Part shown: one piece after another, positions 12,202 to 21,084 of the stretch | How the letters are laid out: each line of letters begins with the position of its first letter | How positions within the stretch are numbered: position 1 is the stretch's first letter | IMG/VR virus record: IMGVR_UViG_3300043429_000348 | Coordinates: 1-36,582 of that record | Length of the DNA: 36,582 nt | Direction: 5' to 3' (one strand) | Source of the DNA: a virus | Notes under the pieces: model-generated | What the model was told of the DNA's origin: nothing | The model's database searches: none | What the model saw: only the letters and a program-made list of their open reading frames with translations | Translations under genes and position numbers: made by a program

Positions 12202-14274
12202 ATGCCGCGTATATCAAAATCACAAAAACTTTCAGAAATACACCAAGAAGCTCTTGCCGAGTTTGACGAGATCCAGGGAGTCATGCGAGATGAGCGTTTG
12301 CAGTGTTTGCAAGCAAGGCGTTTTTATTCGATTCGCGGCGCGCAGTGGGAAGGCAATCTAGGCGAGCAATTTTCCAACAAGCCAAAATTCGAAGTAAATA
12401 AAATACATTTGGCGGTTATTCGGATTATCAACGAATATCGAAATAACAAATTTGACCCGGTATTTGTAAGTAAAGACGGATCAAAGAACGATAGCCTTGC
12501 AGATTTTTGCGCCGGTTTATTCCGATCTGACATGCAAGATTCTGGCGCCGAAGAGGCCCTAGACAACGCTTTCGAGGAGGCTGTAGGTGGCGGGTTTGGT
12601 GCGGTAAGACTGCGCAACGTCCTCGAAGATGAGGAAGACGAGGAAAACGACGAGCAGCGGATCGTTATCGAGCCCATTTACGACGCTGATAGTTCGGTTT
12701 TCTACGACCTTGATTCAAAGCGCCAGGATAAGAGCGACGCCAAACGATGTTATGTGATTACTGCTATGTCTCGATCGGCATATGAGGCGGAGTACGGTGA
12801 CAACCCAGCAAGCTGGCCTAAAGATATCCAACAACTAGAGTTTGACTGGGAGACTCCAGATTTTGTGTATGTCTGCGAGCACTATCGTGTTGAGGAGACC
12901 AGCGAAAAGCTTTACACATACGAGGGCGTTGACGGCACCCAGGAAAAGGTCTATCAGTCTCAACTCGACGCCGATGACGACCTAGAGGACGATTTGGTTG
13001 AGCGTGGTTACCGTGTCGTAAAAGAGCGCAAGGTCAAGCGTCGCAGGGTGCGCAAGTACATTTTTTCTGGGGTCCCGCTTGAGGACTGTGGATACATCGC
13101 AGGCCGGCACATCCCAATCGTCCCGACCTACGGTAAGCGTTGGATGGTTGATGGCGTGGAGCGTTGCATGGGGCACGTGCATTTAGCTCAAGACGCCCAG
13201 CGGTTAAAGAATATGCAACTCTCAAAGCTTGCGGAAATCAGCGCGCTATCGAGCGTCGAAAAGCCTATTTTTACGCCAGAGCAGATTGCAGGCCATCAAT
13301 TAATGTGGGCAGAGGACAACCTTAAAGATTACCCGTACCTGCTGACCAATCCCATTACCGGGCCGGATGGATCAACTCAGGCCGTTGGACCTGTTGCGTA
13401 CACTAAACCGCCGTCAATCCCTCCGGCGATGGCTGCGTTATTGCAGCTTACCGAGCAGGACATGGCGGATATCTTGGGCAGTACGCAGCAAGCCGACAAG
13501 ATGGTGCCAAATATCTCAGGTAAGGCTGTTGAGTTAATCCAGGAGCGTATCGACGCACAAGCCTACATATACATGTCTAACCACGCCAAAATGCTTAAGC
13601 GCGTTGGCGAGGTCTATTTGAGCATGGCTAAAGATGTGTACGTCGAAGAGGGTCGCAAGGTTAAAGTTATTGACCCCCAAGAAAAAGTCGAGCCTGCCGT
13701 ACTCATCAAACCAAAGGTCAACGACGAGACCGGCGAAATAGAGTATGAAAACGATATAAACGATGCTGATTTTGATGTTGTGGTGTCTGTAGGCCCGACA
13801 TCGCGCAGCAAACGCCAATCCACATTGCGCGCATTGACTGGGATGATTGGTATCTCTGACGACCCCGAAACACGCCAAGTGCTGACAGCTATGGCGATGA
13901 TGAACATGGAAGGCGAGGGTATCGAGCCGATCCGCGATTATTTCCGCAAGAAGCTTGTCAGGATTGGAGTTATTGATCCAACAGAGGAAGATAAAGCCGA
14001 GATGCAGGCAATGGCAGAAAATCAGCCGCAGGACCCGAACGCGGTATTTTTGCAGGCCGCAGCCGAGGAAGCTATGGCTAAAGCATCTCAGGCACGTGCA
14101 TCGGTTATTAAGACTGTTGCTGATGCCGAGCTTACAAAAGCAAAAACAATCGAGACTTTAGGAAAGGTTGATTCGCAGGCTCAGGATCAAGTTATGCAAA
14201 TGGTGCAAACATTAGGCGGGTCGCTTGGGTCGCCAGAGCAGATACAACAACCTAATATCACCCCACCGATGTAA
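12202..14274 (+). CDS. P22 gp1-type portal protein
   Basis: The protein has 690 residues (P22 gp1 has 725). WEGNLGEQFSNKPKFEVNKI and RIINEYRNNKFDPVFVSKDG, then AFEEAVGGGFGAVRLRNVLE, YDADSSVFYDLDSKRQDKSD, and later NPITGPDGSTQAVGPVAYTK and GSTQQADKMVPNISGKAVEL match the P22 portal family throughout. The C-terminal coiled part (residues 600-690, with QMAENQPQDPN-like and Ala/Glu/Lys-rich helix) corresponds to the P22 barrel region. It forms the dodecameric DNA channel at one capsid vertex. Confidence 0.93.
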   Translation: MPRISKSQKLSEIHQEALAEFDEIQGVMRDERLQCLQARRFYSIRGAQWEGNLGEQFSNKPKFEVNKIHLAVIRIINEYRNNKFDPVFVSKDGSKNDSLADFCAGLFRSDMQDSGAEEALDNAFEEAVGGGFGAVRLRNVLEDEEDEENDEQRIVIEPIYDADSSVFYDLDSKRQDKSDAKRCYVITAMSRSAYEAEYGDNPASWPKDIQQLEFDWETPDFVYVCEHYRVEETSEKLYTYEGVDGTQEKVYQSQLDADDDLEDDLVERGYRVVKERKVKRRRVRKYIFSGVPLEDCGYIAGRHIPIVPTYGKRWMVDGVERCMGHVHLAQDAQRLKNMQLSKLAEISALSSVEKPIFTPEQIAGHQLMWAEDNLKDYPYLLTNPITGPDGSTQAVGPVAYTKPPSIPPAMAALLQLTEQDMADILGSTQQADKMVPNISGKAVELIQERIDAQAYIYMSNHAKMLKRVGEVYLSMAKDVYVEEGRKVKVIDPQEKVEPAVLIKPKVNDETGEIEYENDINDADFDVVVSVGPTSRSKRQSTLRALTGMIGISDDPETRQVLTAMAMMNMEGEGIEPIRDYFRKKLVRIGVIDPTEEDKAEMQAMAENQPQDPNAVFLQAAAEEAMAKASQARASVIKTVADAELTKAKTIETLGKVDSQAQDQVMQMVQTLGGSLGSPEQIQQPNITPPM

Positions 14275-14331
14275 TATTATGTTTTATCGGTAACCGGCCG
14301 CCGTCAATGGCCGAGATTAAGGAAAAACGTG

Positions 14332-15207
14332 ATGCTAGAAAACAAAGTCAATCAGGAACCGCAAGACATCGAAAACGAGTCGATCGACCAAGAGCCGGCC
14401 GAAGATATTAATGACGAGCCAAATACCGTCGAAGATGTCGAAGTCGAGCAGGAAGGCGACGACGAGCAGGAAGATGAGATTATCGTTTCGATTGGCGATG
14501 TTTCGCCCCAAGAGGAAGAGCGCAAGCCCGCCGCGAAGTGGATAAAAGAAGTACGCAAGATAAATCGCGAACTGGCACGTAAAAATCGAGAGCTTGAGGC
14601 GCAGTTAAACTCTACTAGGACCGAGCCCAATCCGGTCAAGGTAGTGGCTAAGCCCACGCTTGATGGTTGCGACTATGACTCGGAGCGGTATGAAGCCGAG
14701 TTAAGTTCGTGGTACGAGCAAAAGAGACAAGCGGATTTATTGGATGCCCAGGCCAAAGAGGCTGAAGCCCAGCAAATCCGCAAGTATCAAGAGCGATTAG
14801 CAGCGTATGGGAAGGCAAAAGCCGAGTTACGAGTGCGCGACTATGAGGACGCAGAGGAAACTGTTTTGCAGCACCTCGACATTCCTCAGCAAAACGTAAT
14901 CGTAAAGGGCGCAGAGAACGCCGCATTGGTGGTCTATGCGCTTGGAAAAAACCCGACCAAGGCGAAGGAGCTAGCATCAATTAAAGACCCGATCGATTTT
15001 GCGTTCGCGATAGCACGACTGGAGAAAGATTTGAAAGTTAGCAACCGAACAAAAAAGGCGCCGCCACCTGAGAGGATAGTTACCGGGAGCGGGCGTATTT
15101 CTGGGTCAGTGGATTCTGAACTTGAACGGCTGCGGGCACACGCTGAAAAAACCGGCGATATTTCCGCAGTCCTTAGGTATAAACGTCAACGTAAAAAAAC
15201 AGGTTAA
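14332..15207 (+). CDS. P22 gp8-like scaffolding protein
   Basis: The protein has 291 residues (P22 gp8 has 303). Its first 65 residues are very acidic (NEPNTVEDVEVEQEGDDEQE), then comes a helical region (WIKEVRKINRELARKNRELE), and the C-terminus is basic (LRAHAEKTGDISAVLRYKRQ), as needed to contact the coat protein. It should direct procapsid assembly and then leave. The ATG at 14332 follows AAGGA at good spacing, and a GTG just before it is possible. It lies between the portal and coat genes as in P22. Confidence 0.85.
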   Translation: MLENKVNQEPQDIENESIDQEPAEDINDEPNTVEDVEVEQEGDDEQEDEIIVSIGDVSPQEEERKPAAKWIKEVRKINRELARKNRELEAQLNSTRTEPNPVKVVAKPTLDGCDYDSERYEAELSSWYEQKRQADLLDAQAKEAEAQQIRKYQERLAAYGKAKAELRVRDYEDAEETVLQHLDIPQQNVIVKGAENAALVVYALGKNPTKAKELASIKDPIDFAFAIARLEKDLKVSNRTKKAPPPERIVTGSGRISGSVDSELERLRAHAEKTGDISAVLRYKRQRKKTG

Positions 15208-15210
15208 AAC

Positions 15211-16485
15211 ATGTCTAACTCTTTCGGCAAAGAAGAGCGCGTACAGTTTGAGGACATCCTCGAAGGCTTCAATGACGCGCTTATCCTCTCCAAAAACGTC
15301 GCGGTTTATAACACCGACCAGACGATGATGGAGCGTACCGATAACGTTATTTGGCGTCCTCAGCCTTATATCGCGACGTCGTTTGACGGCACCGACCAAA
15401 CGACCAATTTTAAGGACTATACCCAGTTGTCGGTCCCTGCGACTATTGGTTTTAAAAAGTCTGTCCCTTGGACGATGACTGCGACCGAACTTAGAGACGC
15501 GCTCCAAGAAGGCCGTCTCGGTAGCTCTGCTAAACAAACATTGGCAAGCGATATCAACGAGGCTGTGATGAACGTCGCAGCTCAACAAGGTACGTTGGTT
15601 GTTAAGCGCACCGCTGCCGCGTCTGGTTTTGATGATGTTGCGCAGTGCGAGGCAATTTTCAACGAGCAGGGCGTGCCGGCTAACGACCGCTATCTGGCTT
15701 TGTCTACTCGCGACTATAACGGCATGGCCTCCAACCTTGCCGTGAGCACCCGGTCGTTCGGCAACGATATTTCCGACCGCGCTCTGCGTGCCGCGTATGT
15801 CGGCCCCGTGGCGTCTTTTGAGACCTACAAGCTTGATTACGCTGTGCGTAAAACGGCAGCCGCCGGGGGCGCTGGCATCACGATGTCTACGCTTACCGCT
15901 GCTGGCAATTACTGGGTGCCTAAAGCAAAGACTGTCAGCGTTACCGGGGAGTCTGGCAACGTCGATAACCGTTTTCAGACCATCACGGTTTCGAGCACGA
16001 CCAGCGTCGCTGCTGGCGATGCTTTCACAATTGCCAACTGCGAGGCTGTGCATCACATCACCAAGGGCAGCACGGGTCAGCTTAAGACCTTCCGTGTTAT
16101 TTCGGTGCCATCTGCTACGACCTTGGTTATTTCGCCCCCGATTATCAGCAACCAGGGTGGCACGGATGCCGAGGCTCAGTATCAAAATGTGGTATTTACG
16201 GCGACGGCCTCGAACGCTGCTTTGGTGTTTTTGAACACGGCAACGGCTGCCATGAATCCGTTTTGGCAAAAAGACGCGATCGAAATCCTCCCCGGTCGTT
16301 ATGCTGTGCCCGATAATGCTGGCGTTGCTGTGATGCGCGGATCTACGGATCAGGGCATTGAGTTGGTTATGACTAAGTTTTACGACATCAACACCATGAA
16401 AACTAAATTCCGGGTTGATACTCTGTTTGGTGTTGTCAATAAACAGCCCGAAATGTCCGGCATCATTATGTTCGGCCAGCCCTGA
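15211..16485 (+). CDS. P22 gp5-type major capsid (coat) protein
   Basis: The protein has 424 residues (P22 coat has 430). It has the HK97 fold with an inserted domain. EDILEGFNDALILSKNVAVY, ERTDNVIWRPQPYIATSFDG and LQEGRLGSSAKQTLASDINE mark the N-terminal part. The region of residues about 225-330 (ESGNVDNRFQTITVSSTTSV, HHITKGSTGQLKTFRVISVP) corresponds to the inserted I-domain. The end, KTKFRVDTLFGVVNKQPEMS, is also typical. It builds the icosahedral head around the scaffold. Confidence 0.94.
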   Translation: MSNSFGKEERVQFEDILEGFNDALILSKNVAVYNTDQTMMERTDNVIWRPQPYIATSFDGTDQTTNFKDYTQLSVPATIGFKKSVPWTMTATELRDALQEGRLGSSAKQTLASDINEAVMNVAAQQGTLVVKRTAAASGFDDVAQCEAIFNEQGVPANDRYLALSTRDYNGMASNLAVSTRSFGNDISDRALRAAYVGPVASFETYKLDYAVRKTAAAGGAGITMSTLTAAGNYWVPKAKTVSVTGESGNVDNRFQTITVSSTTSVAAGDAFTIANCEAVHHITKGSTGQLKTFRVISVPSATTLVISPPIISNQGGTDAEAQYQNVVFTATASNAALVFLNTATAAMNPFWQKDAIEILPGRYAVPDNAGVAVMRGSTDQGIELVMTKFYDINTMKTKFRVDTLFGVVNKQPEMSGIIMFGQP

Positions 16486-16503
16486 TAAAAAGGATTAGAT
16501 ATC

Positions 16504-17103
16504 ATGTTGTTATCTGCTAACGGGACCGTACAGGTCACCATCCCGGCCGGCGAATCGATCGCTGTTTATAGCCAAGGCTATGCAGCCGTGTCGCGTCTGG
16601 TCGGTTTCCCTAACTACCCCGACAAAATTGCAGCGGTCGGAACCGTCAACAACTCCCAGGCTGTTTTCGGCCCATACGCTAGTGGCGCTCAGATCATCAT
16701 TGAGGCCCAAGGTGGCGTCGAAGTGCAGTACGAAGTCGGCAGTGCTCCGGTGGTCAAGCAAGACCGCCGTGAGGCAACGTTGCAGGTCACGCCAGTGGCG
16801 GTTAATGTCACCGGCACACTGACTGCCGCAAACTTGCTTGCTGGAATCATCACGTCAACCACTGCGGCCGCAGTTACTGGCACGCTCCCAACCGGCGCGT
16901 TGCTTGATGCTGCGTCGGATTTCGCGATTGATGAAGGGTTTGATTGGGTGGTTATCAATACTGGCGCGACTAACGCATTTACGATCGCAGTCGGAACCAA
17001 CCACACGATCGTAGGATCTGCAACCGTGGCATTGTCTAGTTCTGGTAACTTCCGCACCCGTAAGACCGCCGCCAATACGTTTGTGACGTATCGAATCGGT
17101 TAA
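16504..17103 (+). CDS. Putative head-associated structural protein
   Basis: The protein has 199 residues and two beta-rich halves. The first (AVYSQGYAAVSRLVGFPNYP, then EAQGGVEVQYEVGSAPVV) is an extended beta domain common next to coat genes; the second (LPTGALLDAASDFAIDEGFD, NAFTIAVGTNHTIVGSATVA, then NTFVTYRIG) is a second, trimer-like beta domain. A head decoration role is suggested because it is transcribed with the coat gene and ahead of a terminator. No family is assigned. Confidence 0.55.
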   Translation: MLLSANGTVQVTIPAGESIAVYSQGYAAVSRLVGFPNYPDKIAAVGTVNNSQAVFGPYASGAQIIIEAQGGVEVQYEVGSAPVVKQDRREATLQVTPVAVNVTGTLTAANLLAGIITSTTAAAVTGTLPTGALLDAASDFAIDEGFDWVVINTGATNAFTIAVGTNHTIVGSATVALSSSGNFRTRKTAANTFVTYRIG

Positions 17104-17112
17104 TGTGCTTAG

Positions 17113-17145
17113 CCCGAGGGAGTTTCGACTCTCTCGGGTTTTTTT
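17113..17145 (+). terminator. Rho-independent terminator after the coat gene pair
   Basis: CCCGAGGGAG (17113-17122) pairs with CTCTCTCGGG (17129-17138) with one G-U, closed by a T-A pair over a TTCG tetraloop, and is followed by seven T (17139-17145). This is the strongest terminator in the window. It should separate high expression of coat proteins from lower expression of the tail genes, so it probably works as an attenuator. Confidence 0.9.
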
Positions 17146-17157
17146 GAGGTGTACGTT

Positions 17158-17325
17158 ATGCCGCTCAAAAAGGGTTACTCCAAAAAGAGTATTTCGACCA
17201 ACATTTCCAGAGAGATGAAGGCTGGCAAACCGCAAAAGCAGGCGATTGCGATTGCATTATCAACCGCGCGCACGGCCGCCGCGAAGGCAGGCAAGCCTAG
17301 CAAAGCGCCCAAAAAGGCTAAGTGA
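17158..17325 (+). CDS. Small basic conserved phage protein
   Basis: The protein has 55 residues. It is very basic: MPLKKGYSKKSISTNISREM, then AGKPQKQAIAIALSTARTAA and KAPKKAK. It matches a short phage family with the pattern KKGxSKKxIxxNIxxExxAGKPxKQAxAIAL, often located near P22-like head genes. A role in DNA or RNA binding is inferred from the charge only. GAGGTG stands before the ATG, directly after the terminator. Confidence 0.75.
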   Translation: MPLKKGYSKKSISTNISREMKAGKPQKQAIAIALSTARTAAAKAGKPSKAPKKAK

Positions 17326-17327
17326 CA

Positions 17328-17645
17328 ATGGAATATCCCGCGTTTGTATACCGAAAAGCAGACAAAGCCCGTCAAGACGGCAGCAAGTTTGATACCTTGT
17401 TGGTACACAACGACGACGAGCGCAAGAGTGCATTAGATGTGGGTTGGGCTGATGACGTATTACAGGCGCTGGCGCCAAAACAAAAGACCGTCGTTGTGGA
17501 TGAGCCTGTTCGTGTTCCTGATGACGATGCGCCTCCTACTCGCGCAGAATTAGAATCCAAAGCAACAGAGTTAGGGTTAAAATTCGACGGGCGCACATCA
17601 GATCGCAAGCTTTGTCTAATGATCGATGAGGCATTGGGGGAATAA
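17328..17645 (+). CDS. Small hypothetical structural-region protein
   Basis: The protein has 105 residues. The N-terminus EYPAFVYRKADKARQDGSKF and LLVHNDDERKSALDVGWADD resembles short domains in phage head-region proteins. The end, APPTRAELESKATELGLKFD then GRTSDRKLCLMIDEALGE, is a HeH/SAP-like helical motif (AELExKAxELGLKFDGRTSD). The role is unknown. The stop and next start overlap as TAATG. Confidence 0.6.
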   Translation: MEYPAFVYRKADKARQDGSKFDTLLVHNDDERKSALDVGWADDVLQALAPKQKTVVVDEPVRVPDDDAPPTRAELESKATELGLKFDGRTSDRKLCLMIDEALGE

Positions 17646-18124
17646 TGGGATACAGCAAGCGTCAATTTGTGACCGCAGCGTTTGAGGAGTTGGGGCTTGC
17701 ATCCTACGTTTTTGACTTGTCTCCAGAGCAGTTAGAAAGCGCTTTACGCCGTCTTGACACGATGATGGCAGAATGGAACGGGATGGGGATTAGATTGTCT
17801 TATCCGATCCCAGGAAGCCCTGAGAACAGCGATATTGATGCAGAGTCAACCGTCCCGGACTCGGCGAACGAGGCAATTATTGCTAATTTGGCTGTGCGTC
17901 TTGCTCCGGCTCTTGGAAAGACTGTCCAACCAGAGACTAAGGTTGTAGCAAAACAGGCTTATAACGTACTTTTAAGTCGCGCCGCCCATCCTATTAATAT
18001 GTCTTTGCCAAACACAATGCCATCTGGATCCGGAACCAAACCGTGGCGCAGAGACAATGCGTTTCTGTACCCTCAGCCTCCGGCTATTGATGCCGGGTCA
18101 GACGGCACAATTGAGTTTAACTAG
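17645..18124 (+). CDS. P22 gp4-like tail accessory (head completion) protein
   Basis: The protein has 159 residues (P22 gp4 has 166). YSKRQFVTAAFEELGLASYV, then SALRRLDTMMAEWNGMGIRL, and NEAIIANLAVRLAPALGKTV follow the family pattern of the first tail accessory factor, which binds below the portal and closes the packaged head. In P22 the gp10 gene follows at once; here six extra genes are inserted between (18134-21079). Confidence 0.88.
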   Translation: MGYSKRQFVTAAFEELGLASYVFDLSPEQLESALRRLDTMMAEWNGMGIRLSYPIPGSPENSDIDAESTVPDSANEAIIANLAVRLAPALGKTVQPETKVVAKQAYNVLLSRAAHPINMSLPNTMPSGSGTKPWRRDNAFLYPQPPAIDAGSDGTIEFN

Positions 18125-18133
18125 GGGGCTAAT

Positions 18134-18589
18134 ATGCCTACAATCAACCAGTTATCGACCGTTGACGATTTATCTGGGGGAGACCTTTTCCCGGTTTATG
18201 TAAGCGCAAACGGTGATGCTAGAAAAGTATCAGCGACAAACCTACGTGACTTTGTCTTATCAAATGCGTCTGTCACTGATGACAAAATCACGCAATACGC
18301 GGCTCCGTCGTCAACCGGGTTCACGGTGTCGATCCTAAATGGGTCTGAGAGCGTATGGTTAATTTTGCTTCCGACAGGTGGATTTGCTGCGGGGACTATT
18401 GTGTTGCCTGCTTTAGCGGTGTGTGTTGATAAGCAAGAGGTTTTGGTCAACTGCACCCAGGCCGTTTCAAGTCTCACGATCAACGGCAACGGCGCGACTG
18501 TCACTGGCGCTCCGACTTCGTTATCAACCAATGGGTTTTTTAGATTGCGGTTCGATGGGCTTGCAAAAGTCTGGTACCGCGTCGGTTAA
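18134..18589 (+). CDS. Putative virion beta-sandwich protein
   Basis: The protein has 151 residues. The N-terminus INQLSTVDDLSGGDLFPVYV and GDARKVSATNLRDF is a motif found at the start of many phage tail and fibre proteins (xxxxGGDxxPVxxxxxGDxRKVxxxxL). The rest (FTVSILNGSESVWLILLPTG, GTIVLPALAVCVDKQEVLVN, GFFRLRFDGLAKVWYRVG) is a beta domain. It probably decorates the tail or head. It is the first gene of the gp4-gp10 insert. Confidence 0.6.
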   Translation: MPTINQLSTVDDLSGGDLFPVYVSANGDARKVSATNLRDFVLSNASVTDDKITQYAAPSSTGFTVSILNGSESVWLILLPTGGFAAGTIVLPALAVCVDKQEVLVNCTQAVSSLTINGNGATVTGAPTSLSTNGFFRLRFDGLAKVWYRVG

Positions 18590-18598
18590 GAGGCAATC

Positions 18599-18901
18599 AT
18601 GACAATGCAAGCACCATTTGCGCCGAACTATGGATCCGGCGTAACAGTATCCCCAGGAACTGTATCGGCATCTACAACTTTGGCAAACAAAACCAAGTCT
18701 ATTGTCCTCACAAACCTATCATCGTCTGTGGTGGCATATGTAAGGATTGGTGCTGCTAGCGCAGATGCGACAACGGCCGACTACCCTGTTTTGCCATCAA
18801 CACAAATTGTGCTGAGCAAATCAGACGATGACCAAACTATCTCGTACATAACTGCATCAGGGACCGGATCTATGCATATCATGGCCGGAGAGGGTTATTA
18901 A
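18599..18901 (+). CDS. Small beta-rich virion protein
   Basis: The protein has 100 residues. It has a Thr/Ser/Val-rich beta pattern (GSGVTVSPGTVSASTTLANK, SIVLTNLSSSVVAYVRIGAA, SYITASGTGSMHIMAGEGY) typical of small phage beta-sandwiches that bind larger virion proteins. The stop TAA is directly followed by the ATG of the LamG gene. No family is named. Confidence 0.55.
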   Translation: MTMQAPFAPNYGSGVTVSPGTVSASTTLANKTKSIVLTNLSSSVVAYVRIGAASADATTADYPVLPSTQIVLSKSDDDQTISYITASGTGSMHIMAGEGY

Positions 18902-19639
18902 ATGTGGCCTCTGACGCGCCAACGTGATAGGCGAAGATTTTTTTCATTATCACGCTGGACCCCAGCCAATCTCACGTCTTATGTATGGCTTGACGCTGCG
19001 GACGCAAGCACGATTACGCTCAACGGCAGCACCGTAAGTCAGTGGGCGGACAAATCAGGAAACGGGCGCAATGCTACGCAAGTGACGACGGCGTATCAGC
19101 CGCTTTATTCTGCAACGGCAATAAACAATAAGGCGGCAATTATCACGGACGGAGTTGACGATGCTCTGTATGTCCAGTCGTGGGGCGTAATAAGCCATCC
19201 TTTTACGCGAGTGTTTGTGTTTAACCCGGTGACGATGGTTAGTAACAAGCATTATATAAACAACCAAAATGCACAACCTGGCGGGGAATTTAATGTTGCT
19301 GATCAGACAAACACATCAACAAGAATGGCGCAATATGCCGGCGCAACCGCCAACGCAGTTACTACTTCAGCGAATACTAATTACATACGCATAAGCGAGT
19401 TTGCAACAACAAATAGCCGCGTTTACACAAACGGGACGGTCACTGGACCGGCAAACTCTGGGAGTATAGGACTTAGAGGGGTGTGCATAGGAGGATATAG
19501 TCTTGATGGGAGTGGCCCGGTAGTTAATGCGTGTAATGCAAGATTTGGAGAAGTCTTAGTTATTCCCGGAGTATTAAGTACTGACAGCCGCCAGAGACTT
19601 GAAGGCTACCTAGCTTGGAAATGGAGTGGGTGGATATGA
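18902..19639 (+). CDS. LamG-like (concanavalin fold) virion protein 1
   Basis: The protein has 245 residues. SYVWLDAADASTITLNGSTV, SQWADKSGNGRNATQ, then a beta region and SRQRLEGYLAWKWSGWI are marks of the LamG-like concanavalin family; the ending LEGYLAWKW is a standard signature. Such domains often bind sugars or surfaces. The next gene is a paralogue (starts and ends alike, middle diverged), and the stop overlaps its ATG. Confidence 0.75.
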   Translation: MWPLTRQRDRRRFFSLSRWTPANLTSYVWLDAADASTITLNGSTVSQWADKSGNGRNATQVTTAYQPLYSATAINNKAAIITDGVDDALYVQSWGVISHPFTRVFVFNPVTMVSNKHYINNQNAQPGGEFNVADQTNTSTRMAQYAGATANAVTTSANTNYIRISEFATTNSRVYTNGTVTGPANSGSIGLRGVCIGGYSLDGSGPVVNACNARFGEVLVIPGVLSTDSRQRLEGYLAWKWSGWI

Positions 19640-20400
19640 GTTTAGTTCGCGAGTTACCGTACACCCACCCCTACCGTTGGGATGGTACCTTGTTTGGTGG
19701 GCCAAGGTTGTGGCGGCCAAATGATTTAGGGTCTGCGCTTGCGCTCTGGCTTGACGCTGAAGACGCGGCAAGTATCACGCTCAACGGCGCGACTGTTAGC
19801 CAATGGAGTGATAAGTCTGGCAATAATCGTAACGCAACGCAAGCAACGGCGGCCAATCAGCCGACATGGACGGCATCTGGATTAAATAATAAGCCTGTAG
19901 TGAGATTCGACGGAGCCGGGGACACCATGGTTTTCCCGCAGGTCACCACGTTGCGGACGTTTGTTGCGCTAACCAAATGGACAGATGGCTCGGGTGACTT
20001 CAGAGTTATTATCGGAGACAGTACTGATTACTACCCGTTTCACGGCGCCACGGCAATCGCTGGAACCTTATTTCATCCATATCTTACACCTCCGTCAGTA
20101 TTAAACGGAGGCAAATCAATAAATGGTGTTATGCAGGCGGCGGGATCCCTCTTGAGCAGATACATTACTCCGACAATTCATGTCTTAACCACGACTGCGC
20201 CCGTCAGTGTAAGTAGTTTTGATGATAGAAACCTTGAAAATAGAGGGTTTTTCGGCGATTACGCCGAAATGATTATTCTCGACTCCCCAGTTTCGGAGAG
20301 TGACCGCCAAAAATTAGAAGGTTACCTTGCTTGGAAGTGGGCTTTAGAAAGTTCTCTTCCCTCTGGGCATCCATACAAAAACAGGGCTCCAACACAGTAG
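19636..20400 (+). CDS. LamG-like (concanavalin fold) virion protein 2
   Basis: The protein has 254 residues from the ATG at 19636, which overlaps the upstream stop as ATGA. ALWLDAEDAASITLNGATVS, QWSDKSGNNRNATQATAANQ then ESDRQKLEGYLAWKWALESS and LPSGHPYKNRAPTQ repeat the family signature of the gene before it, with the full LPxGHPYK end that the first copy lacks. A Pro/Tyr N-terminal extension (RELPYTHPYRWDGT) differs. It may be an adhesion protein on the virion. Confidence 0.75.
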   Translation: MSLVRELPYTHPYRWDGTLFGGPRLWRPNDLGSALALWLDAEDAASITLNGATVSQWSDKSGNNRNATQATAANQPTWTASGLNNKPVVRFDGAGDTMVFPQVTTLRTFVALTKWTDGSGDFRVIIGDSTDYYPFHGATAIAGTLFHPYLTPPSVLNGGKSINGVMQAAGSLLSRYITPTIHVLTTTAPVSVSSFDDRNLENRGFFGDYAEMIILDSPVSESDRQKLEGYLAWKWALESSLPSGHPYKNRAPTQ

Positions 20401-20408
20401 GTTGAACT

Positions 20409-20792
20409 ATGATGTACTTGGTATTTGATACGCTGGAAGCAGCAAAGAGTGCTCTGGAAACGATCTACAAAAACATGATCTTTGGCGTGTCATCGCCGGA
20501 TCTGATGAATGTGGATAGCGGACAGGTGGTTGACAAGGACACGTTAACCCCAGAGCAAGCTATTGAGGTAAACGCTCATGATCGGAATTACCCGGTTTTT
20601 GGAGTCAATGCCGCTACGCAGGAACTCGACACACAAAGCGGTTACACGACCGCATGGGCGGTGCCGAAACAGCGGGTGACGGATTCCAAGTCTGTGTTCC
20701 CAAGGCCTGATGATGCGCTGATGGTTGGCGTGACGGGCTTTGTAGAGGAACAGTACGACTTGGATTGGTTCCCACCTGAGGTGCCCGTCTAA
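20409..20792 (+). CDS. Hypothetical protein of the gp4-gp10 insert
   Basis: The protein has 127 residues. YLVFDTLEAAKSALETIYKN, then NYPVFGVNAATQELDTQSGY, and VFPRPDDALMVGVTGFVEEQ. It resembles small phage proteins that follow tail-fibre-like genes, perhaps as chaperones or caps. I assign no function. An alternative ATG lies one codon downstream. The end overlaps the next ATG by one base. Confidence 0.55.
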   Translation: MMYLVFDTLEAAKSALETIYKNMIFGVSSPDLMNVDSGQVVDKDTLTPEQAIEVNAHDRNYPVFGVNAATQELDTQSGYTTAWAVPKQRVTDSKSVFPRPDDALMVGVTGFVEEQYDLDWFPPEVPV

Positions 20793-21079
20793 TGCCTACC
20801 GCCAAAGACCCTCGTTTAGCTCGCATCGGTGTATCTGGGTATAACCAGCCCAAGCGCACGCCGTCGCATCCTACCAAGTCGCACGTAGTTGTGGCTAAGG
20901 AAGGCGATAAGATCAAAACGATCCGGTTTGGTCAGCAAGGGGTAAGCGGGTCTCCTGCAAAGCCCGGCGAGTCAGCGGCAGATAAAGCGCGTCGGAAGTC
21001 ATTCAAGGCACGGCATGCTGCAAACATTGCCAAAGGCAAGATGAGCGCCGCATATTGGGCGGACCGCGAAAAATGGTGA
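20792..21079 (+). CDS. Small basic conserved phage protein
   Basis: The protein has 95 residues. TAKDPRLARIGVSGYNQPKR, HPTKSHVVVAKEGDKIKTIR and FGQQGVSGSPAKPGESAADK then SFKARHAANIAKGKMSAAYW match a family I recall from many phages with P22-like or T7-like virions. It is basic with a helical end and may bind DNA in the virion, but there is no proof of role. It lies directly before the gp10-like gene. Confidence 0.7.
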   Translation: MPTAKDPRLARIGVSGYNQPKRTPSHPTKSHVVVAKEGDKIKTIRFGQQGVSGSPAKPGESAADKARRKSFKARHAANIAKGKMSAAYWADREKW

Positions 21080-21084
21080 TATGA

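Noticed and set aside
15106-16269. A 387-codon open frame on the minus strand opposite the coat gene
   Set aside because: The plus strand codes for a clear P22-type coat protein. The minus frame has no recognisable domain and shows Arg/His-rich shadow composition.
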